IMG/VR virus record: IMGVR_UViG_3300031964_000041
Coordinates: 1-45,348 of that record
Direction: 5' to 3' (one strand)
Length of the DNA: 45,348 nt
From: a virus
A program made the translations under genes and the position numbers. Below the pieces are notes generated by a model. The model searched no databases and was not told the DNA's origin. It was given only the letters and a program-made list of their open reading frames with translations. This document shows, one piece after another, positions 37,967-45,348 of the stretch; position 1 is the first letter of the stretch, and each line of letters begins with the position of its first letter.

Positions 37967-38094
37967 CCGATGCGCCGAAGTATGGCTGGCTGTACGAGGG
38001 AGCCGACAAGACGACCGGCCACAGCGCCATTCACAAAGAATTGCATACCACCGTGGGCCAATTGGCCATAGCGATAGGGGATGCCGCTCGCTAA
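37963..38094 (+). CDS. Short protein, 43 residues, GTG start
   Basis: (V)TDAPKYGWLYEGADKTTGH and a helical end (TTVGQLAIAIGDAAR). Overlaps the preceding frame as GTGA. Its stop lies in a hairpin, GCCGCT-CGCTA-AGCGGC (38083-38099). Composition is protein-like. Unknown function. Confidence 0.4.
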   Translation: MTDAPKYGWLYEGADKTTGHSAIHKELHTTVGQLAIAIGDAAR

Positions 38095-38165
38095 GCGGCT
38101 TACTAAATACTAGATCGCGCTCGGTAAGTGCGTGATGCAGTGAGTTGTACTAACCGGAGGAAACG

Positions 38166-38432
38166 ATGATCCGCGAACCATTGGACGCCGACGAAATCGG
38201 CACCGAACTCCGCGACCAAGCCGAGACGCTGACGAATTTCGGTGATGTCGCTGCAGCATTCACCGCGCTCGAAGAAGCCTTGATCGAGCGATTCCGTGCG
38301 CGTGGCAATTACGAGGCAATCGGCCTGCTCTATTCGGCTGTCGGCAATCGTGTTGAAGCTGCGTTGCGCGAGGAATTGACCAAAAACATTCTGCCGGAGC
38401 ATCGGCGGGTACTTGAGCGGAGTGAGGTATGA
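38166..38432 (+). CDS. Acidic helical protein, 88 residues
   Basis: Starts MIREPLDADEIGTELRDQAE behind a strong AACCGGAGGAAACG leader. All helical and acidic (FTALEEALIERFRARGNYEA). It overlaps the HNH gene by 4 bases. No family recognised; probably a small regulatory or protein-binding factor. Confidence 0.7.
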   Translation: MIREPLDADEIGTELRDQAETLTNFGDVAAAFTALEEALIERFRARGNYEAIGLLYSAVGNRVEAALREELTKNILPEHRRVLERSEV

Positions 38433-38920
38433 CCTCTCTCGCCCAGATCACAAAGAAACGTGAGTCGTTCGAGAAGTTCATCGTTGCTCGCGGCGCGCAG
38501 GTTTTGCAGCCTACCAACGAATGGGAAGTGCTGCGCTTCCGCACGCATAAGGGCGTTTCGGTAATTTATCGGAACTCAAAAGAAACACTGACCTTCACCG
38601 GCGATTCGTTCAACGCATGGCAATCGTTCGAAAAAGGCGTCGCTTGGGTCGCCGTCATAGCAACCAAGCGCAGCAAGAAAGATTGGGTGATTGTCGAAAC
38701 GCTCATGAAGCGCGACGGTATCGACTGCTTCTTTTGCTGGCAAGAAATGGATGCGGAGGATCGGACGCTTGAGCACCTCGTGCCGCTCGCGCACGGCGGA
38801 CCGAACCACATCAGCAATTTGGTTTTGTCCCATTCGAAGTGCAACGGCCTAGCCGGGAGCAAGAGCGTCATGGAAAAGATTCGGATTCGCGAAAGTAGCC
38901 GGCCCGGGGGTGTGACATGA
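38429..38920 (+). CDS. HNH endonuclease
   Basis: A 163-residue protein. The C-terminal half is an HNH domain: CFFCWQEM (Cys100, Cys103), TLEHLVPLAHGGPNHISNLV (Glu115-His116, Asn130) and HSKCNG (His135, Cys138). The N-terminal 90 residues (RFRTHKGVSVIYRNSKETLT) could bind DNA or a partner. It is inside the early operon with 4-base overlaps on both sides, so it is a regular phage gene rather than a free-standing homing insertion. Likely a structure- or sequence-specific nuclease. Confidence 0.82.
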   Translation: MTSLAQITKKRESFEKFIVARGAQVLQPTNEWEVLRFRTHKGVSVIYRNSKETLTFTGDSFNAWQSFEKGVAWVAVIATKRSKKDWVIVETLMKRDGIDCFFCWQEMDAEDRTLEHLVPLAHGGPNHISNLVLSHSKCNGLAGSKSVMEKIRIRESSRPGGVT

Positions 38921-39189
38921 GCGACGATGCCTTTGCGAAAGCTGAGAAGCGCGGATACCAGCGTGGCTATGCGGCGGGCAAAAGATTGCGAGTTAAGGCG
39001 CTCCAAGAAACTCGCTCGCAGCGTGAAAAGCAGGCGTTTTTGGAAAGAGCGTTTATGGCCGCACTGCCCGCCTTCATCGTCGCGCAGAACTGGACGCGGG
39101 GCGAAGAGAAAATTATCAGCTTAGAGCAGTGCGTCGATATGGCCTGGCGCGCGGCTGAATCTGCCGCCAGACAACGGAGGTTCGCATGA
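38917..39189 (+). CDS. Basic helical protein, 90 residues
   Basis: Starts MSDDAFAKAEKRGYQRGYAA. Helical and basic (GKRLRVKALQETRSQREKQA), then a more hydrophobic segment (FMAALPAFIVAQNW) and ISLEQCVDMAWRAAESA. 4-base overlaps on both sides. Resembles small phage proteins found with recombination genes; no function known. Confidence 0.65.
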   Translation: MSDDAFAKAEKRGYQRGYAAGKRLRVKALQETRSQREKQAFLERAFMAALPAFIVAQNWTRGEEKIISLEQCVDMAWRAAESAARQRRFA

Positions 39190-39341
39190 ACATCCCCCGC
39201 CAAAACGCCCTACTCCGCATTGCCGACCGCCGCGAGCGCATGTCTCGTGCTGCGCGTATCGCGGGATGGATGTTGGTCTACGGCGGCCTGACCGGCTGCG
39301 CTTGGTTTCATTGTTGGATGCACCCACTTGGAGGCTTGTGA
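39186..39341 (+). CDS. Small membrane protein, 51 residues
   Basis: MNIPRQNALLRIADRRERMS, then a membrane segment at about 25-42 (IAGWMLVYGGLTGCAWF). The start overlaps the preceding stop (ATGA) and its stop overlaps the next start (TGATG). Unknown function. Confidence 0.6.
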   Translation: MNIPRQNALLRIADRRERMSRAARIAGWMLVYGGLTGCAWFHCWMHPLGGL

Positions 39342-39505
39342 TGGACAAGCGATATCGGCGCGACCGCTTGTTTGTGCGTTGGGCCAATAAGCACCCGTGG
39401 CGCGCATTTGCGATTTACGTCGCACTGGCTGTGCTCGCATTGCTGCTGGGCGTGGTTGGAAATTATGTGCATGACGAGCAACAAGTGGTTAGGCCGATGG
39501 TTTGA
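39341..39505 (+). CDS. Small membrane protein, 54 residues
   Basis: Starts MDKRYRRDRLFVRWANKHPW, basic N-terminus followed by one membrane segment at about 21-38 (AFAIYVALAVLALLLGVV). Inside-positive topology puts the short C-terminus in the periplasm. The start shares one base with the preceding stop. Confidence 0.65.
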   Translation: MDKRYRRDRLFVRWANKHPWRAFAIYVALAVLALLLGVVGNYVHDEQQVVRPMV

Positions 39506-39535
39506 GGTCGCCAAACAACAAAATTGGAGAGAGAA

Positions 39536-41002
39536 ATGTCAGATGTGATCGAACAGGTTTATGAGGAAGCGCCGACCGCTGTTGCGCTATCCGCACCGCA
39601 GCAACTTATCACCATCGACCCGGCAAGATACGTCGATCTCGTGTTCGAACCGTTCGCCAAGCGTTTGGCAGATGCCAAGGCGCTGGCGCTGACGACCACG
39701 TATGACGTGAAGACTACGGCAGGCATGGCGACCGCCGTCAAAATCCGCGCAACGTTTCGCGATATCCGCGTCGAGAGCGAGAAGGCCCGGAAGGTCCGCA
39801 AGGCACCGATTTTGGAGATCGGCAAGCTGCTCGATAGTCGCCAGAAGGAAATCGAGGCCGAGATCGAGCCGCTTGAGTCGGCCCCTGACGTCGCGATCAA
39901 GGCAGAAGAGGTGCGCAAGGAAGCAGCGAAGGCCGAAGCCGCTCGCATCGAAGCTGAGCGCCAAGCCGCCATTCAAACCATGATCGACGGCATCAAATAC
40001 GCTCCGGTCCGCGCAGCCGGGAAATCATCCGAAGAAATCGCCACACTGAAAGATGCGATCTCGGAAACGGTCATTGACCACGATACATACGGCACACGCG
40101 CTGGCGATGCAATGATGGCGCGGTCGCAAGCGACTGCGGCGCTGACCGAAATGTTCGATGCAGCGGTTGCTGCTGAGCAGGCTGCTGCAGAGGCCAAGCG
40201 CCAGGCGGAAGCTGATCGCGTCGAGCGTGAGCGTGTGGCCGAGGCAAACCGGGCCGAGTCTGCTCGATTGGCTGCACTGGCCGCCGACATTGCGCGCAAA
40301 GAGCAAGAGGCTCGTGAGCGTCAGGAAGCAGAACGAGCTGAGCAGGAAGCCCGTGATCGGGCTGAGCGCGGTCGCCTCAAGGTGATTCGCGAGCGCATCG
40401 AATTTCTTGGTGATTTTGTTCGCGCCGCTGTCGGCATGAGTTCCGCAAAAGTTGCGGCGATGATCGAAACGCTCGATGCCGAAGAAATCACGGCCGATGC
40501 CTATGCCGAATTTATGGACGAGGCCGAAACGGTAAAGGTCTCAGGTCTGAAAAAGATGTGGGGAATGCTCGCGGCGCAGCGGGCGCTTGAGGCTGAGGCT
40601 GCCCGCCAGCTAGCCGCGCAGGCTAAGATTAACCGGCAGCAAGCCGAGTTGCAGCGCCAGCAAGAGGCCGCCGACAACCTCGCCCGCATCAATCGCGAGA
40701 CGCAAGAACGCCTTGAGCTAGAGCGAAAGCTTGAGGCGGACCACGCAGAAGCGCTGATCGAAAACGCCCGGGTCGATGCGGAGCGCGCCGAGCAACAGCG
40801 CTTGCAAGCGGAAGCCGAGGAACAGGCTCGCCGCAAGCGCGTCGATTTCATCACGAACGGCCCCGGCGATGCTGAGATTGCCAAAACCCTAGCCACCCAC
40901 TACGACGTCGAGATTGGCGACGCGATGGAGTGGCTCAAGAAATTCGATTATGACGCCGCCGATCGGCACTTCGCCGCCAATAACATGGAGCGAGCCGCAT
41001 GA
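39536..41002 (+). CDS. Large coiled-coil protein, DUF1351-like, of the recombination module
   Basis: A 488-residue protein started at MSDVIEQVYEEAPTAVALSA, with GGAGAGAG upstream. The N-terminal part (PARYVDLVFEPFAKRLADAK, FRDIRVESEKARKVRKAPIL) matches DUF1351-type phage proteins, which usually lie just before annealing and exonuclease genes, as here. Long coiled coils rich in Ala, Glu, Arg and Gln span about 135-290 and 355-445. The C-terminal end (AKTLATHYDVEIGDAMEWLK) looks folded. Function in the family is unknown; a DNA-end or nuclease accessory role is plausible. Confidence 0.75.
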   Translation: MSDVIEQVYEEAPTAVALSAPQQLITIDPARYVDLVFEPFAKRLADAKALALTTTYDVKTTAGMATAVKIRATFRDIRVESEKARKVRKAPILEIGKLLDSRQKEIEAEIEPLESAPDVAIKAEEVRKEAAKAEAARIEAERQAAIQTMIDGIKYAPVRAAGKSSEEIATLKDAISETVIDHDTYGTRAGDAMMARSQATAALTEMFDAAVAAEQAAAEAKRQAEADRVERERVAEANRAESARLAALAADIARKEQEARERQEAERAEQEARDRAERGRLKVIRERIEFLGDFVRAAVGMSSAKVAAMIETLDAEEITADAYAEFMDEAETVKVSGLKKMWGMLAAQRALEAEAARQLAAQAKINRQQAELQRQQEAADNLARINRETQERLELERKLEADHAEALIENARVDAERAEQQRLQAEAEEQARRKRVDFITNGPGDAEIAKTLATHYDVEIGDAMEWLKKFDYDAADRHFAANNMERAA

Positions 41003-41214
41003 GCGAAATGCAAGACACATTCTGGCTCGTATGGTGCCCGACCGGATCACAGCCGCCATCGCATCGCCACGCAGATTTTCTCGATGCGGTACGCGAAGCA
41101 GAGCGCCTCGCTAGATGTGCGCCAGGCCAGCAGTTCTATGTACTCGGCGCAGAAACCATGCGAGTGATCGACAACATGCAGCGCGTCGATTTTGCTCGTC
41201 CGATTCCGTTTTAA
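40999..41214 (+). CDS. Small protein, 71 residues
   Basis: Starts MSEMQDTFWLVWCPTGSQPP and overlaps the coiled-coil gene by 4 bases. HRHADFLDAVREAERLARCA and QFYVLGAETMRVIDNM give an alpha/beta fold. Short proteins with such a VWCP and QFYVL pattern accompany phage recombination genes. Unknown role. Confidence 0.65.
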   Translation: MSEMQDTFWLVWCPTGSQPPSHRHADFLDAVREAERLARCAPGQQFYVLGAETMRVIDNMQRVDFARPIPF

Positions 41215-41260
41215 ACCGCCACCCCTAACACCCGGCCGAGTCTCGGGTATGGAGATCGCA

Positions 41261-42073
41261 ATGAGCAACATCGTAGTAGCAAGCAACATGACAACCTCAC
41301 TCGCGTCCAAGTTGGCGCAGCGCTTCGGCTTAGACGCTAACCCAGAGGTCTTGGACATTCTCAAGGCAACTGCGTTCAAGGGGCAGGTTAGCGATGCGCA
41401 AATGTGCGCGCTGCTCGTTGTCGCCAACCAATACGGGCTAAATCCTTTCACGAAGGAAATTTACGCCTTCCCCGACAAGAACAACGGAATCATCCCGGTC
41501 GTCGGCGTTGACGGCTGGGCGCGGATTATCAACGAAGCCCCGCAGTTTGACGGCATGGACTTCGAGCAAGACGACAAGCAGTGCACTTGCATTATCCACC
41601 GCAAGGATCGCTCGCATCCAATTCGTGTCACTGAGTATCTGGAGGAGTGTAAGCGCGGCACGGCTCCATGGGGGTCGCATCCTAAGCGAATGCTTCGTCA
41701 CAAGGCAATGATTCAATGCGCCCGCCTCGCTTTCGGATATGTCGGCATCTACGACCAAGATGAGGCCGAGCGGATCGTCGATATGGGCGCAGCCATCGAG
41801 ATCAAGAAAACGCCCACTCAGACCGCCGAGGCCGCACGCCCGACGGCGGAGCGCACGGAGCGCCACGGCATGCTGATCGGAGAGCTTGAGTTCATCGCTA
41901 AGGAGGGCGGACAAGATGCGCTTGCGAAGGCATGGGCTGGCGGCGCATTGCAGAACGGCGACGCTTTGACGGCTCAGGACCGCAGGGCTATCGGCGCTCA
42001 AGAGTTGGCGCGGCTCAAGGAAATCGCTGGCGCAGAAGATGCAGTGGTAAGGGAGGCCGCAGAAAATGAGTGA
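41261..42073 (+). CDS. bet: Bet-type single-strand annealing protein (lambda Bet / RecT superfamily)
   Basis: A 270-residue protein starting MSNIVVASNMTTSLASKLAQ with GGAGATCGC upstream. The core CALLVVANQYGLNPFTKEIYAF, GIIPVVGVDGWARIINEAPQFDGMDF and RKDRSHPIRVTEYLEEC, then RMLRHKAMIQCARLAFGYVGI, is characteristic of phage Bet proteins. It anneals complementary strands during phage recombination, acting with the exonuclease encoded directly downstream (8-base overlap). Confidence 0.92.
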   Translation: MSNIVVASNMTTSLASKLAQRFGLDANPEVLDILKATAFKGQVSDAQMCALLVVANQYGLNPFTKEIYAFPDKNNGIIPVVGVDGWARIINEAPQFDGMDFEQDDKQCTCIIHRKDRSHPIRVTEYLEECKRGTAPWGSHPKRMLRHKAMIQCARLAFGYVGIYDQDEAERIVDMGAAIEIKKTPTQTAEAARPTAERTERHGMLIGELEFIAKEGGQDALAKAWAGGALQNGDALTAQDRRAIGAQELARLKEIAGAEDAVVREAAENE

Positions 42074-42773
42074 CATCATCGAACAGCGCACCGATGCGTG
42101 GCGCCAGCAACGCGCGGGCAAGATCACCGCCTCCTGCTTTGGTGCTGCGATCTCCATATCGGAAGTCGAGCCAGGCGCGATTTGGAAATCTGGGACGCGC
42201 AAAGGCCAGCCCAAGTTGCCGGAATCAACCGCAGAGCGCGACACCTACATGCGCGTCGTCGCTTTCGAGCGTACAGCAGGAATTCCGAAGCACGAGATCG
42301 GCGCGAAGTCGCTCTCATGGGGCAAAGACATCGAGCCATTTTCGCTCGAAGCCTATCAAGTCGAGACGGGAAATATCGTCACCGAAAGCGGCTTTCTATT
42401 GCACCCGCAATTCGACTTTATCGGCGCGTCGCCAGATGGCTTGATCGGCGTCGATGGTGGCCTAGAGATGAAGTCGCCGCATGACGAGCAAGTACATATC
42501 AAAACCATCTTGAGCGGCATGCCTGAGGAGCACCGCCCGCAGGTGCAGGGGAACATGCTTGTGACCGGTCGGCAATGGTGGGATTTTGTCTCTTACGATC
42601 CCCGCCAGAAAGAATCGCTGCGGCTCTACGTGCAGCGCATCTATCGTGACGAGGCGTACATCAGCAAATTGCTTATCGGCTTGCTGCAATTCAATGCGGA
42701 GGTTGAGGCAATGATTCGTCGGCTTGAGGGCAAAGTCGCCGCTACCAACCAACCCGAAGTCGAACACGCCTAA
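42066..42773 (+). CDS. YqaJ-type viral recombination exonuclease (lambda Exo-like)
   Basis: A 235-residue protein. The start EQRTDAWRQQRAGKITASCFG is the N-terminal motif of YqaJ nucleases. Catalytic residues are Asp124 in GASPDGLIGV, Glu134 and Lys136 in GGLEMKSP, and a Gln at about 159-161. It would degrade one strand of dsDNA ends and load the annealing protein. Overlaps bet by 8 bases, the usual coupling of the pair. Confidence 0.92.
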   Translation: MSDIIEQRTDAWRQQRAGKITASCFGAAISISEVEPGAIWKSGTRKGQPKLPESTAERDTYMRVVAFERTAGIPKHEIGAKSLSWGKDIEPFSLEAYQVETGNIVTESGFLLHPQFDFIGASPDGLIGVDGGLEMKSPHDEQVHIKTILSGMPEEHRPQVQGNMLVTGRQWWDFVSYDPRQKESLRLYVQRIYRDEAYISKLLIGLLQFNAEVEAMIRRLEGKVAATNQPEVEHA

Positions 42774-42782
42774 GGAATAGAA

Positions 42783-43274
42783 ATGGCATCCGTCAATAAA
42801 GTCATCCTTGTCGGCAATCTCGGCGCCGATGTTGAAACTCGCTACCTACCCAGCGGAGACGCCGTATCCAACATCCGTCTGGCGACCACCGACCGCTACA
42901 AGGACAAGGCCAGCGGCGAGATGAAGGAAGCCACCGAATGGCACCGGATCGCGTTTTTCGGCCGTCTGGCCGAGATCGCGGCGGAATACCTGAAAAAAGG
43001 TTCGTCGGTGTATATCGAAGGGCGCATCCGTACGCGCAAGTGGACGGATCAGACTGGCGTCGAAAAGTACTCGACCGAGATCGTGGGCGAGCAGATGCAG
43101 ATGCTCGGCGGCCGAGGTAGTGCGGATGGTGACCGTGAACCATCGCAGGCGCGTTCGTCTGGCGGCACTCGTGCGGCACCATCCCAATCTCCTGCTGGCG
43201 GCGGATTCGACAGTATGTCAGACGACATCCCGTTTAGCCCGGCCTTCGCGCGGGCGGCATGGGCGGCGATATGA
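42783..43274 (+). CDS. ssb: Single-stranded DNA-binding protein
   Basis: A 163-residue protein with a standard N-terminal OB fold ([50 protein letters not shown]) and a disordered Gly/Ser-rich linker. The acidic DDIPF that normally ends SSB lies at residues 147-151 here and is followed by 12 further residues ([12 protein letters not shown]). SSB would coat single strands in replication and recombination. The gene follows the exonuclease with 9 bases between. Confidence 0.92.
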   Translation: MASVNKVILVGNLGADVETRYLPSGDAVSNIRLATTDRYKDKASGEMKEATEWHRIAFFGRLAEIAAEYLKKGSSVYIEGRIRTRKWTDQTGVEKYSTEIVGEQMQMLGGRGSADGDREPSQARSSGGTRAAPSQSPAGGGFDSMSDDIPFSPAFARAAWAAI

Positions 43275-43831
43275 CAACGATAGACCGAACCACGCAGTGC
43301 GTTGAGGCTTATCGCAAAACCAAAAACCTCAAGTTGGTCGGCGCCGACCTCGGCATCCCATGGCAATCAGTCTATGTCTACTTGCGCAAGGCTGGTGAGC
43401 CGGTCATAGGCGACAAGCAGAAATACGGATCGGAAACAGACAAGCTCGCGTCCAAGGCCGAAGCAATCTTTCAGGAAATGGTCCCGTTCGCCATAGACCA
43501 GAACCGCAAGAAGTTCCAAAGCAAGATTGATTTTCAAGTTGGGGATTATGGCGTCGACGTTAAGGCGTCCAGGCTTCGGCCATACAGTCAAAACAGAGAC
43601 TTGCGGCGTTGGGCCTTTTCAGTGAAAAAGCAGGAGGCTATCGCTGACTTCTTCGTGTGCTTGTGCTTCGATGAGGCGAACGAGAAGGTGGAGCGTGCGC
43701 TGCTGATACCGGGCGAGATAGGACGCATGTTCACGACGATCTCGCTCGCCCATCGAGGCGGGAAATGGGCTGACTACTACATCGAATTGGATCAGATCCG
43801 GCCGTTCTTTGAATCTTTGCAAGCCGCCTAA
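43271..43831 (+). CDS. Putative PD-(D/E)XK-like nuclease with N-terminal helix-turn-helix
   Basis: A 186-residue protein starting [20 protein letters not shown], overlapping ssb by 4 bases. The N-terminus is a helix-turn-helix ([20 protein letters not shown]). [19 protein letters not shown] has an Asp and a D-V-K pair like the second half of a PD-(D/E)XK site, preceded by an acidic helix ([17 protein letters not shown]). The rest is beta-rich, ending FFESLQAA. Restriction- or resolvase-like activity is possible, not certain. Confidence 0.6.
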   Translation: MTTIDRTTQCVEAYRKTKNLKLVGADLGIPWQSVYVYLRKAGEPVIGDKQKYGSETDKLASKAEAIFQEMVPFAIDQNRKKFQSKIDFQVGDYGVDVKASRLRPYSQNRDLRRWAFSVKKQEAIADFFVCLCFDEANEKVERALLIPGEIGRMFTTISLAHRGGKWADYYIELDQIRPFFESLQAA

Positions 43832-43844
43832 CCCCGGAGCCACC

Positions 43845-43946
43845 ATGCCCACATGGCCCTACCTAACCGCCCTCTACGCCCTGCTAATCCTCGGCATAGT
43901 GGCTTTCCTACGCGGTGCCGATGAGCGCCGTCAGAGCCGGAGCTAA
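43845..43946 (+). CDS. Very small membrane protein, 33 residues
   Basis: MPTWPYLTALYALLILGIVA followed by FLRGADERRQSRS: one membrane helix and a basic tail, behind a CGGAGCCACC leader. Its stop is two bases before the next gene. Supported by ribosome binding site and spacing. Confidence 0.55.
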   Translation: MPTWPYLTALYALLILGIVAFLRGADERRQSRS

Positions 43947-43948
43947 AA

Positions 43949-44152
43949 ATGAAAGAGACGCCAGAAGCAAAACTAGCCCGCGTCGTCGGTGAATTTATCG
44001 AGCGGCACAAGGCTCGCGGGGCTGAACTCGCAGGCTTTCGCGATCTGTATGAGGCATCGCTTGCGTGTGAAGTTGAGGTAGCGAGGCGAGCGCGGTTGCA
44101 TGTGGTGGCTAGTGAGCGGACGAATGAGACTTTGTCGGAGGTGGTGAGGTGA
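43949..44152 (+). CDS. Small helical protein, 67 residues
   Basis: Starts MKETPEAKLARVVGEFIERH. All helical and charged (ACEVEVARRARLHVVASER). The stop overlaps the next gene's GTG start. No family recognised. Confidence 0.6.
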   Translation: MKETPEAKLARVVGEFIERHKARGAELAGFRDLYEASLACEVEVARRARLHVVASERTNETLSEVVR

Positions 44153-44547
44153 GCGAAAAATGCAAAGAGACGATCTTCGGCAAATTCAGTTGGCATGGGC
44201 ATCGATGCACTCGCAATGCCATTAAAGACGGGTTCTGCAAGCAGCATCATCCCGATTCAGTAGCCGAGCGCAGGGCCGCATCATTTGCGAAGTACGAGGA
44301 GGACCTGAAAAAATCCCCGCGTGTGCGATTGATTGGTCTTCAGGAGAAGTATGACGCCCTCACCGCCTCGCACGCAGCACTACTAGCAGCGCTTGAGCGA
44401 GTTCGCCAGAATATTCCGAATACGCATATCTGCTGCGAGTGCCCGAGGGCAGATGGCTTCGATATGGAGCCCGAGTGCTGCGCCGATCCCGACCGATTGC
44501 ACGACGTCATCGACGTGGCTATTAAGGCTGCGAAGGAGTTGGGATGA
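44149..44547 (+). CDS. Cys/His-rich protein, GTG start, 132 residues
   Basis: Starts (V)SEKCKETIFGKFSWHGHRC. The first 35 residues contain CKET, HRCTRN and GFCKQHHP, a probable zinc site; a coiled-coil middle (LQEKYDALTASHAALLAALE) leads to a second Cys cluster, ICCECPRADG and EPECCADP. Overlaps neighbours by 4 bases on both sides. Similar Cys/His-led phage proteins are of unknown function. Confidence 0.65.
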   Translation: MSEKCKETIFGKFSWHGHRCTRNAIKDGFCKQHHPDSVAERRAASFAKYEEDLKKSPRVRLIGLQEKYDALTASHAALLAALERVRQNIPNTHICCECPRADGFDMEPECCADPDRLHDVIDVAIKAAKELG

Positions 44548-44822
44548 GTGACACCCTGACACTTCGCTTGAAAGGAGAGTATTTCAACGCGATCAAAAGC
44601 GGCGAGAAGGAATTTGAATACCGGCTTACGACACCATATTGGACACGTCGTCTAAAGAATCGAATTTACGAGGAAATCGCCATCATATGGGGATATCCAA
44701 GCCGAGAAAAAACAGACCTGCGCATCATGCGACCGTATCGCGGATACACCATCCAGGTGATAACACACCCGCACTTCGGGCCTGATCCTGTTGAAGTTTT
44801 CGCAATCGACGTGCGTCCATAA
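44544..44822 (+). CDS. ASCH-domain protein
   Basis: A 92-residue protein: LTLRLKGEYFNAIKSGEKEFEYRLTTPYW, IIWGYPSREKTDLRI and the ending VEVFAIDVRP follow the pattern of ASCH / PUA-like domains, which bind RNA or act as small nucleases or esterases on modified nucleosides. In phages such proteins are common accessory genes. Overlaps the preceding gene by 4 bases. The KSGEKEFEYR segment is the best family signature. Confidence 0.8.
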   Translation: MSDTLTLRLKGEYFNAIKSGEKEFEYRLTTPYWTRRLKNRIYEEIAIIWGYPSREKTDLRIMRPYRGYTIQVITHPHFGPDPVEVFAIDVRP

Positions 44823-44834
44823 AAAGGAACAATC

Positions 44835-45348
44835 ATGAGCAAACCTATTAGCGATGAGCGGGCGGCATTTGAGGCACAAGTAATAGCCGAATTCTGCGCT
44901 GGGCAGGATGCGCCATTTTATGAGCATGACCCACTGGACGGCACCATACGCGCTATCGTGTGCGGCCATCATGAGCGCGCCGATTACACGCAATACATTA
45001 TCGATGCCGTCGATAAGCTCGTCGGCGTCGCCCACAAGAGCGAGGGGGCTGTGCCTGCTGGATGGAAGGTTGTGCCGGTTGAGCCCAATGCTGAAATGCT
45101 GCATGCCGGCGCGGAGTCAGCCGATGAGCACCTTGGCCTCATAATCACGGACTGCTACCGCTCAATGATCGCTGCTGCGCCCGTCTCTGTGCCGGTAGAT
45201 GCGAGCAGCGAGCAGGCGACCGGCACCGGGTGGGTGCCCGAAATCTTGGAGGGGCCGGGTGAGAATGTTTGCTACACGCAAGACAACACTCCGCGCGCCG
45301 AGCGCAAGGAAATGGTGGTGATTTCAGCGGCAGACCACGACAGACTCC
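44835..45348 (+). CDS. Unknown phage protein, cut by the right window edge
   Basis: Starts MSKPISDERAAFEAQVIAEF with AAAAAGGAACAATC upstream and remains open for 171 codons to the window end. YTQYIIDAVDKLVGVAHKSE and PAGWKVVPVEPNAEMLHAGA are typical of modular phage ea8.5- or DUF-like proteins whose repeating GWKxVPxEPxxEM unit is widespread and of unknown function. The gene is probably longer than 190 residues. Confidence 0.7.
   Translation, partial: MSKPISDERAAFEAQVIAEFCAGQDAPFYEHDPLDGTIRAIVCGHHERADYTQYIIDAVDKLVGVAHKSEGAVPAGWKVVPVEPNAEMLHAGAESADEHLGLIITDCYRSMIAAAPVSVPVDASSEQATGTGWVPEILEGPGENVCYTQDNTPRAERKEMVVISAADHDRL

Overview
The window is one continuous piece of a temperate bacteriophage or prophage genome. 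GC-rich codon use and gene families suggest a Burkholderiales-type host (Burkholderia, Paraburkholderia or relatives); this is an inference from the sequence alone. No host gene, integrase, endolysin, tRNA or CRISPR array is visible. The virion would be a myovirus, because a tail sheath and tail tube sit next to a tape measure gene, while the regulatory layout is lambda-like.

Region by region. (1) 1-14735, minus strand: late structural genes, read from high to low coordinates: small and large terminase, portal, scaffold, major capsid, connector genes including a proteasome-like hydrolase, sheath, tube, a tail assembly chaperone with a programmed -1 frameshift, tape measure, and one gene cut by the left edge. 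At least six intrinsic terminators lie between these genes, so late transcription probably depends on antitermination. (2) 14821-15308, plus strand: two small genes with their own promoter, against the late direction. (3) 15362-19201, minus strand: small genes, a phosphoesterase, a late control region with long inverted repeats, and a candidate late regulator. (4) 19270-29811, minus strand: a tight early operon in which many genes overlap by 1-4 bases. It holds a HAD hydrolase, a YbcO-like nuclease, two orphan DNA methyltransferases, three winged-helix proteins, a three-member paralogous family, a DUF1064 nuclease, a P-like helicase loader, a DUF1376 replication initiator and a CII-like regulator. 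(5) 30244-31443: the immunity region, with a Cro-like gene (minus) facing a LexA/CI-type repressor (plus) across three operator-like palindromes.

(6) 31477-34171, plus strand: the presumed lysogenic operon downstream of the repressor. Its second gene, a 105-residue zinc-motif protein, is split by a 2083-bp ISL3-family insertion with an 8-bp target duplication. Removing the element and one duplication copy restores a complete reading frame. The element carries a transposase and a passenger gene with cytosine-methyltransferase-like motifs. (7) 34220-35974, minus strand: accessory (moron) genes including a P63C-domain protein and a secreted protein. (8) 36204-36279: a second operator cluster over a second early promoter. 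(9) 36324-45348, plus strand: the other early operon, with KilA-N protein, HNH endonuclease, coiled-coil DUF1351-like protein, Bet-type annealing protein, YqaJ exonuclease, SSB, a putative nuclease, an ASCH protein and many very small genes. It continues past the right edge.

Taken together, one repressor appears to control two divergent early operons, replication on one side and recombination on the other. The replication-side operon ends in a late activator that would switch on the packaging and virion genes. Several genes shorter than 60 codons were found by reading frames directly and are listed because they overlap neighbours by 1-4 bases in the right frame.
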